DNA from: Sipunculus nudus
Lineage: Eukaryota; Annelida; Sipuncula; Golfingiida; Sipunculidae
Reading direction: 5' to 3'
DNA length: 64,000 nt
Assembly (NCBI GenBank): GCA_026874595.1
Contig: CM049310.1
Location: 48,495,058-48,559,057 of the forward strand
Below are positions 61,363-64,000 of this stretch, piece by piece. How positions within the stretch are numbered: position 1 is the stretch's first letter; each line of letters starts with the position of its first letter. A program made the position numbers and the translations under genes. The notes under the pieces are model-generated. The model was not told the origin of the DNA. It did no database searches and saw only the letters and a list, made by a program, of their open reading frames with translations.

Positions 61363-62232
61363 ATGGAAACGACAGAAGTGTGCGACCAAACAATGACTGA
61401 CATGGTGGACGCCCCGCGCCATCAAACGGACGACCCAGACCACCAAGACTGTTCACTCAACTACCAAGTAAAAGCCAACACCCCAGATTCCGACATATCG
61501 GATGACTCATGGGATGACTCGTCGGATGACTCATCTGATGAAGAAACCCGAAACAAGTACCGACTGATGCACGAAACGTCAGCTAGAAAAGCGTTAAAGA
61601 AAAACACTGAGGCGCTCCTAAAACTGGCCAATGATGCGGAAAAACGTGTACTAGAATCACCCGATGAAGAAGGAGAGTGCCAGGTTTTGAAAGATTTCTC
61701 ATTAAAGACGAGGCTGTTGGTTGATATCATGTCGCGGTACCCAGGGTACATCAAACAATTCGAGGAAGAATCCTGGGATGGACGAAACGAAAGAGACGTT
61801 TTTGTGCACGATAGGGAATACTGGAATACGTATATGCAGATGTATGAAACCGTCGACGAACTGACAGACATGCCGTGCCAGGACCTGGTGTACCCAGCCC
61901 TATGTAAACTGTCTGGGTACATGGATTGGGTCGAGACCCTTTATATTGATATGATTGACACACTGGATAATACGACCAAATGGGTACCATATGAAGCGGT
62001 GCAGGACCACCGCATGAACTGGGACAGGCTCGCGGATTATTTGATGTGGTTAAATGATGAGGCCATATGTATCGCAGAAGAAAAAGCGGAAAAAATAGCG
62101 AGGAAGAAAAAACGCCGCGCGACTTCTACCGCGCAGGATCAACCTAAAACCAAAACAGTTAAAACAGGTCGCGTCATCAAGAAACGCAAGATGCGTTGCG
62201 AAAAAAGGAACAAAAAAAGGAACACAAAGTAA
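61363..62232 (+). CDS. tandem-family protein 4, complete with basic tail
   Basis: ATG 61363 with the family start METTEVCDQTM, 17 bases after an acceptor (ending 61346). 289 residues. Close duplicate of unit 3 (acidic DDSSDDSSDEETR; SRYPGYIKQFEEESWDG; LCKLSGYMDWVETLY) with the full basic tail (KKKRRATSTAQ, KKRKMRCEKRNKKRNTK). The C-terminus looks like a nuclear or nucleolar signal. AATAAA is at 62605-62610. Confidence 0.74.
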   Translation: METTEVCDQTMTDMVDAPRHQTDDPDHQDCSLNYQVKANTPDSDISDDSWDDSSDDSSDEETRNKYRLMHETSARKALKKNTEALLKLANDAEKRVLESPDEEGECQVLKDFSLKTRLLVDIMSRYPGYIKQFEEESWDGRNERDVFVHDREYWNTYMQMYETVDELTDMPCQDLVYPALCKLSGYMDWVETLYIDMIDTLDNTTKWVPYEAVQDHRMNWDRLADYLMWLNDEAICIAEEKAEKIARKKKRRATSTAQDQPKTKTVKTGRVIKKRKMRCEKRNKKRNTK

Positions 62233-62805
62233 AGAAAATCATTTCAACCAAGAAATGTACATTTTTTTGCCCCTGTGAAGGGCGGTACACACTGTGTGGT
62301 GTACAGGATATATGTGGTATCTTTGACCAAGAGAACTTTTGTTATATGATCGCATTTTAATACCCATTTGTTAATGCCACGTACGTACAATCAAGGTACA
62401 TGTTATGGTTTAGTTAACTTGTCTTATTTTTATCATAGATCGCACTTGATATGTATTTTGTTTAATGTGTACCTACTGTAAATATTTTGTCCGTGTATGC
62501 CTTACATATATCGGTTTCATAGTTTATGAAACAGTTTTTGATATATATTGTTTGTAACAGTTTGGATGATAGCGCAGTAGATATTCTTGTACCAGTTAGT
62601 TCGGAATAAATGATGTAACTTTCACTACCGTCTCCTTTTTTATGTATCGCATGCAAGAATCGGAGTTTTGCAGGCGAAACTGCGGTATGGATGTGCCTGT
62701 ACGCAGGGTTTGAAATGTTGGCGTGCAAGGTCGGATGGTCATTTTTACATGATACCCTGTCTGTAATTTCTCTATCTCTATCTCTCTCTCTCTGTTCTGT
62801 CACAG
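62233..62805. other. intergenic with family pre-gene block and CT-rich acceptor
   Basis: This repeats the flank of unit 3. It ends in a TCTCTATCTCTATCTCTCTC pyrimidine tract and TCTGTCACAG (ending 62805), the strongest 3' splice site in the window. Confidence 0.6.
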
Positions 62806-63636
62806 ATGGCCCATATCCGGTCTGAGGTGTATGCGAACAACGAAGCTGTAATGAGGTACATGGGACGTCAGATACCCACACTGGCTCAGAAAATCCACAC
62901 GAAGGTGACATCCCCCCTTTGGAATATAATGTTGCAGCTCGGTTTCCTTGATCGTACGATGTTTGAAAACATCATGCAAGAAAAACGTGCCAAAGTACGC
63001 GGCGTCATGCTGCTTAGTCATCTGGCAGGGCGGTTCCCTTTAGAAAAAATGGACGAGGCCATGAAGCTATTTTGCAAAACCGGTGAATCGCAGGTGTATT
63101 ATTTTTTTTGGAACGTGGTCATGCGACACGCCATACAGAGCCTGCCGCGGGCCCCGACTGCGGATCATAAGATGAATAAAACGGTACAAGATCCTGCTTA
63201 CAGTAAAAAACTGTCTCGGCTGGAGGCATTCTTTCATTCCCGACGGTACACATGTCCAAGAGCATCCACAGGCGGCGAGAAAGACCTTGGTGTCCTCATG
63301 GCTGTATATATACGTCCCCTGTTTATCCGGGATGACATCCTGTGCATGGACGAGTCCTGTGTCGTTACGCGTTTGTGCGTAGACTTGCATATAATGAACC
63401 AGTTTCAAAGGGATAAACTGTTTCTCATCACCGGATTAGCGTTTAAAAGGCGCTTGACTTTTTTGACTTACCTTGAAAAACTTCCGCTGTGGTACTGGAA
63501 CAAACTGGCGGTTATCTTTCACGAGGCAGGATACGGACAGATAGGTGGAGCAATCGAACGTGGTCTCAGATTGTCAGGCGTGCAGGTCTTGTTTCCCGAT
63601 TACATCGCATTCCTGCAGAGTAACCGGAAAAAATAA
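62806..63636 (+). CDS. CARD-like (death-fold) protein
   Basis: ATG 62806 directly abuts a strong 3' splice site, so exon 1 is upstream and noncoding or distant. 276 residues in two similar helical halves. The first (about 5-105) is CARD-like: QLGFLDRTMFENIMQEKRAK, VMLLSHLAGRFPLEKMDEAM. The second (about 165-265) has VTRLCVDLHIMNQFQRDKLF, RRLTFLTYLEKLPLWYWNKL. The layout mirrors the double-CARD protein at 18386-19060, but the second half is divergent, so I call it CARD-like. AATAAA is at 63682-63687. Confidence 0.65.
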   Translation: MAHIRSEVYANNEAVMRYMGRQIPTLAQKIHTKVTSPLWNIMLQLGFLDRTMFENIMQEKRAKVRGVMLLSHLAGRFPLEKMDEAMKLFCKTGESQVYYFFWNVVMRHAIQSLPRAPTADHKMNKTVQDPAYSKKLSRLEAFFHSRRYTCPRASTGGEKDLGVLMAVYIRPLFIRDDILCMDESCVVTRLCVDLHIMNQFQRDKLFLITGLAFKRRLTFLTYLEKLPLWYWNKLAVIFHEAGYGQIGGAIERGLRLSGVQVLFPDYIAFLQSNRKK

Positions 63637-64000
63637 CCCGTACGTTGTTATCTGAACATTCGTGACATAAATGCACATGTGAATAAACCTCTGCTTGGAA
63701 TGTGGGAAATGTTCATATAAACATTCGTAATTGGTTGTTCTGATACGTTTCTGCTTGGTGGAGATAACAGAACATTCGTGACCATATATGCACATGTGAT
63801 TAAACCACTGCTTGGTATGTAATAACCTGAAATAAACGTTTATGGTACATGTTACATATGTGTCATTCTCGTGTATACGTATACGTGTTAATGAATGTAT
63901 GAGACGGTTGTCCACGTGTCACAAAATATGGATTCTGCCACTACCACCACCTCCCCCTCCCTCCACCCCTTTTGCCCCCTTCCGTTATAACAATCCTAGC
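63637..64000. other. right edge, repeats and C-rich end
   Basis: AATAAA at 63682-63687. Two loosely repeated blocks (ACATTCGTGAC...TATGCACATGTGA...ACC.CTGCTTGG) occur at 63656-63702 and 63772-63822. The last 60 bases are C-rich on +. No gene seen. Confidence 0.5.

Overview
The window looks like part of the genome of a large, nuclear-replicating double-stranded DNA virus of an animal, probably aquatic, or an endogenous copy of one. Signs of this are densely packed, mostly intronless genes on both strands with eukaryotic TATA boxes and AATAAA signals, several genes with small spliceosomal introns, and many captured host immune or death-signalling domains (CARD, BIR, UBA, RING, C-type lectin). 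No DNA polymerase, capsid or terminase ATPase gene is recognisable here, so I do not name a family. A herpesvirus-like (for example mollusc herpesvirus-like) affiliation is only a guess. The tRNA-Asn, the FLYWCH/MULE transposase and a hAT-like miniature element show traffic with a metazoan genome.

Layout. (1) 1-10.3 kb: GC-richer block of long ORFs of core-like character: a truncated gene, an 879-aa protein with a C-x2-C...C-x-H region, an unknown 431-aa protein, a protein I read as OB-fold-like, an unknown protein, a RING protein and a 488-aa unknown. (2) 10.9-12.7 kb: intact FLYWCH + MULE transposase. (3) 13.2-17.5 kb: three tandem double C-type-lectin membrane or secreted proteins, the third broken by a one-base deletion. 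(4) 18.4-20 kb: a double-CARD protein and an unknown protein. (5) 20.8-24.9 kb: a giant imperfect palindrome made largely of sixteen 105-106 bp GC-rich repeats around a GC hairpin, with a tRNA-Asn in its right arm. (6) 25.7-28.1 kb: 791-aa nuclear-type protein. (7) 28.4-29.2 kb: a 0.42-kb direct duplication upstream of a small gene. (8) 30.3-38.2 kb: a cluster of CARD-RING and CARD-only proteins, a PC4-like protein and another CARD protein. (9) 38.8-41.4 kb: a five-exon IAP (BIR-BIR-UBA-RING). (10) 41.7-43.3 kb: a Cys-rich protein and a small RING-like ORF. (11) 43.3-51.9 kb: AT-rich gene desert with microsatellites, a minisatellite, a hAT-like element and many splice-donor-like motifs. (12) 52-63.6 kb: a spliced 500-residue-class gene, then a CRE/TATA promoter with a leader exon followed by small and tandemly duplicated acidic/basic nuclear-type proteins, each with a 3' splice site just before its start, ending in a CARD-like protein.

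How it may work together (inference). At least eight genes carry CARD or CARD-like domains, alone, in pairs, or fused to RING fingers, alongside a full IAP. This reads as a layered system aimed at CARD-dependent death or inflammatory signalling: CARD-only decoys, CARD-RING ubiquitin ligases that could destroy CARD partners, and an IAP against caspases. The lectins would act at the surface. The 54.7-62.6 kb region resembles an immediate-early locus with one promoter and alternative acceptors.
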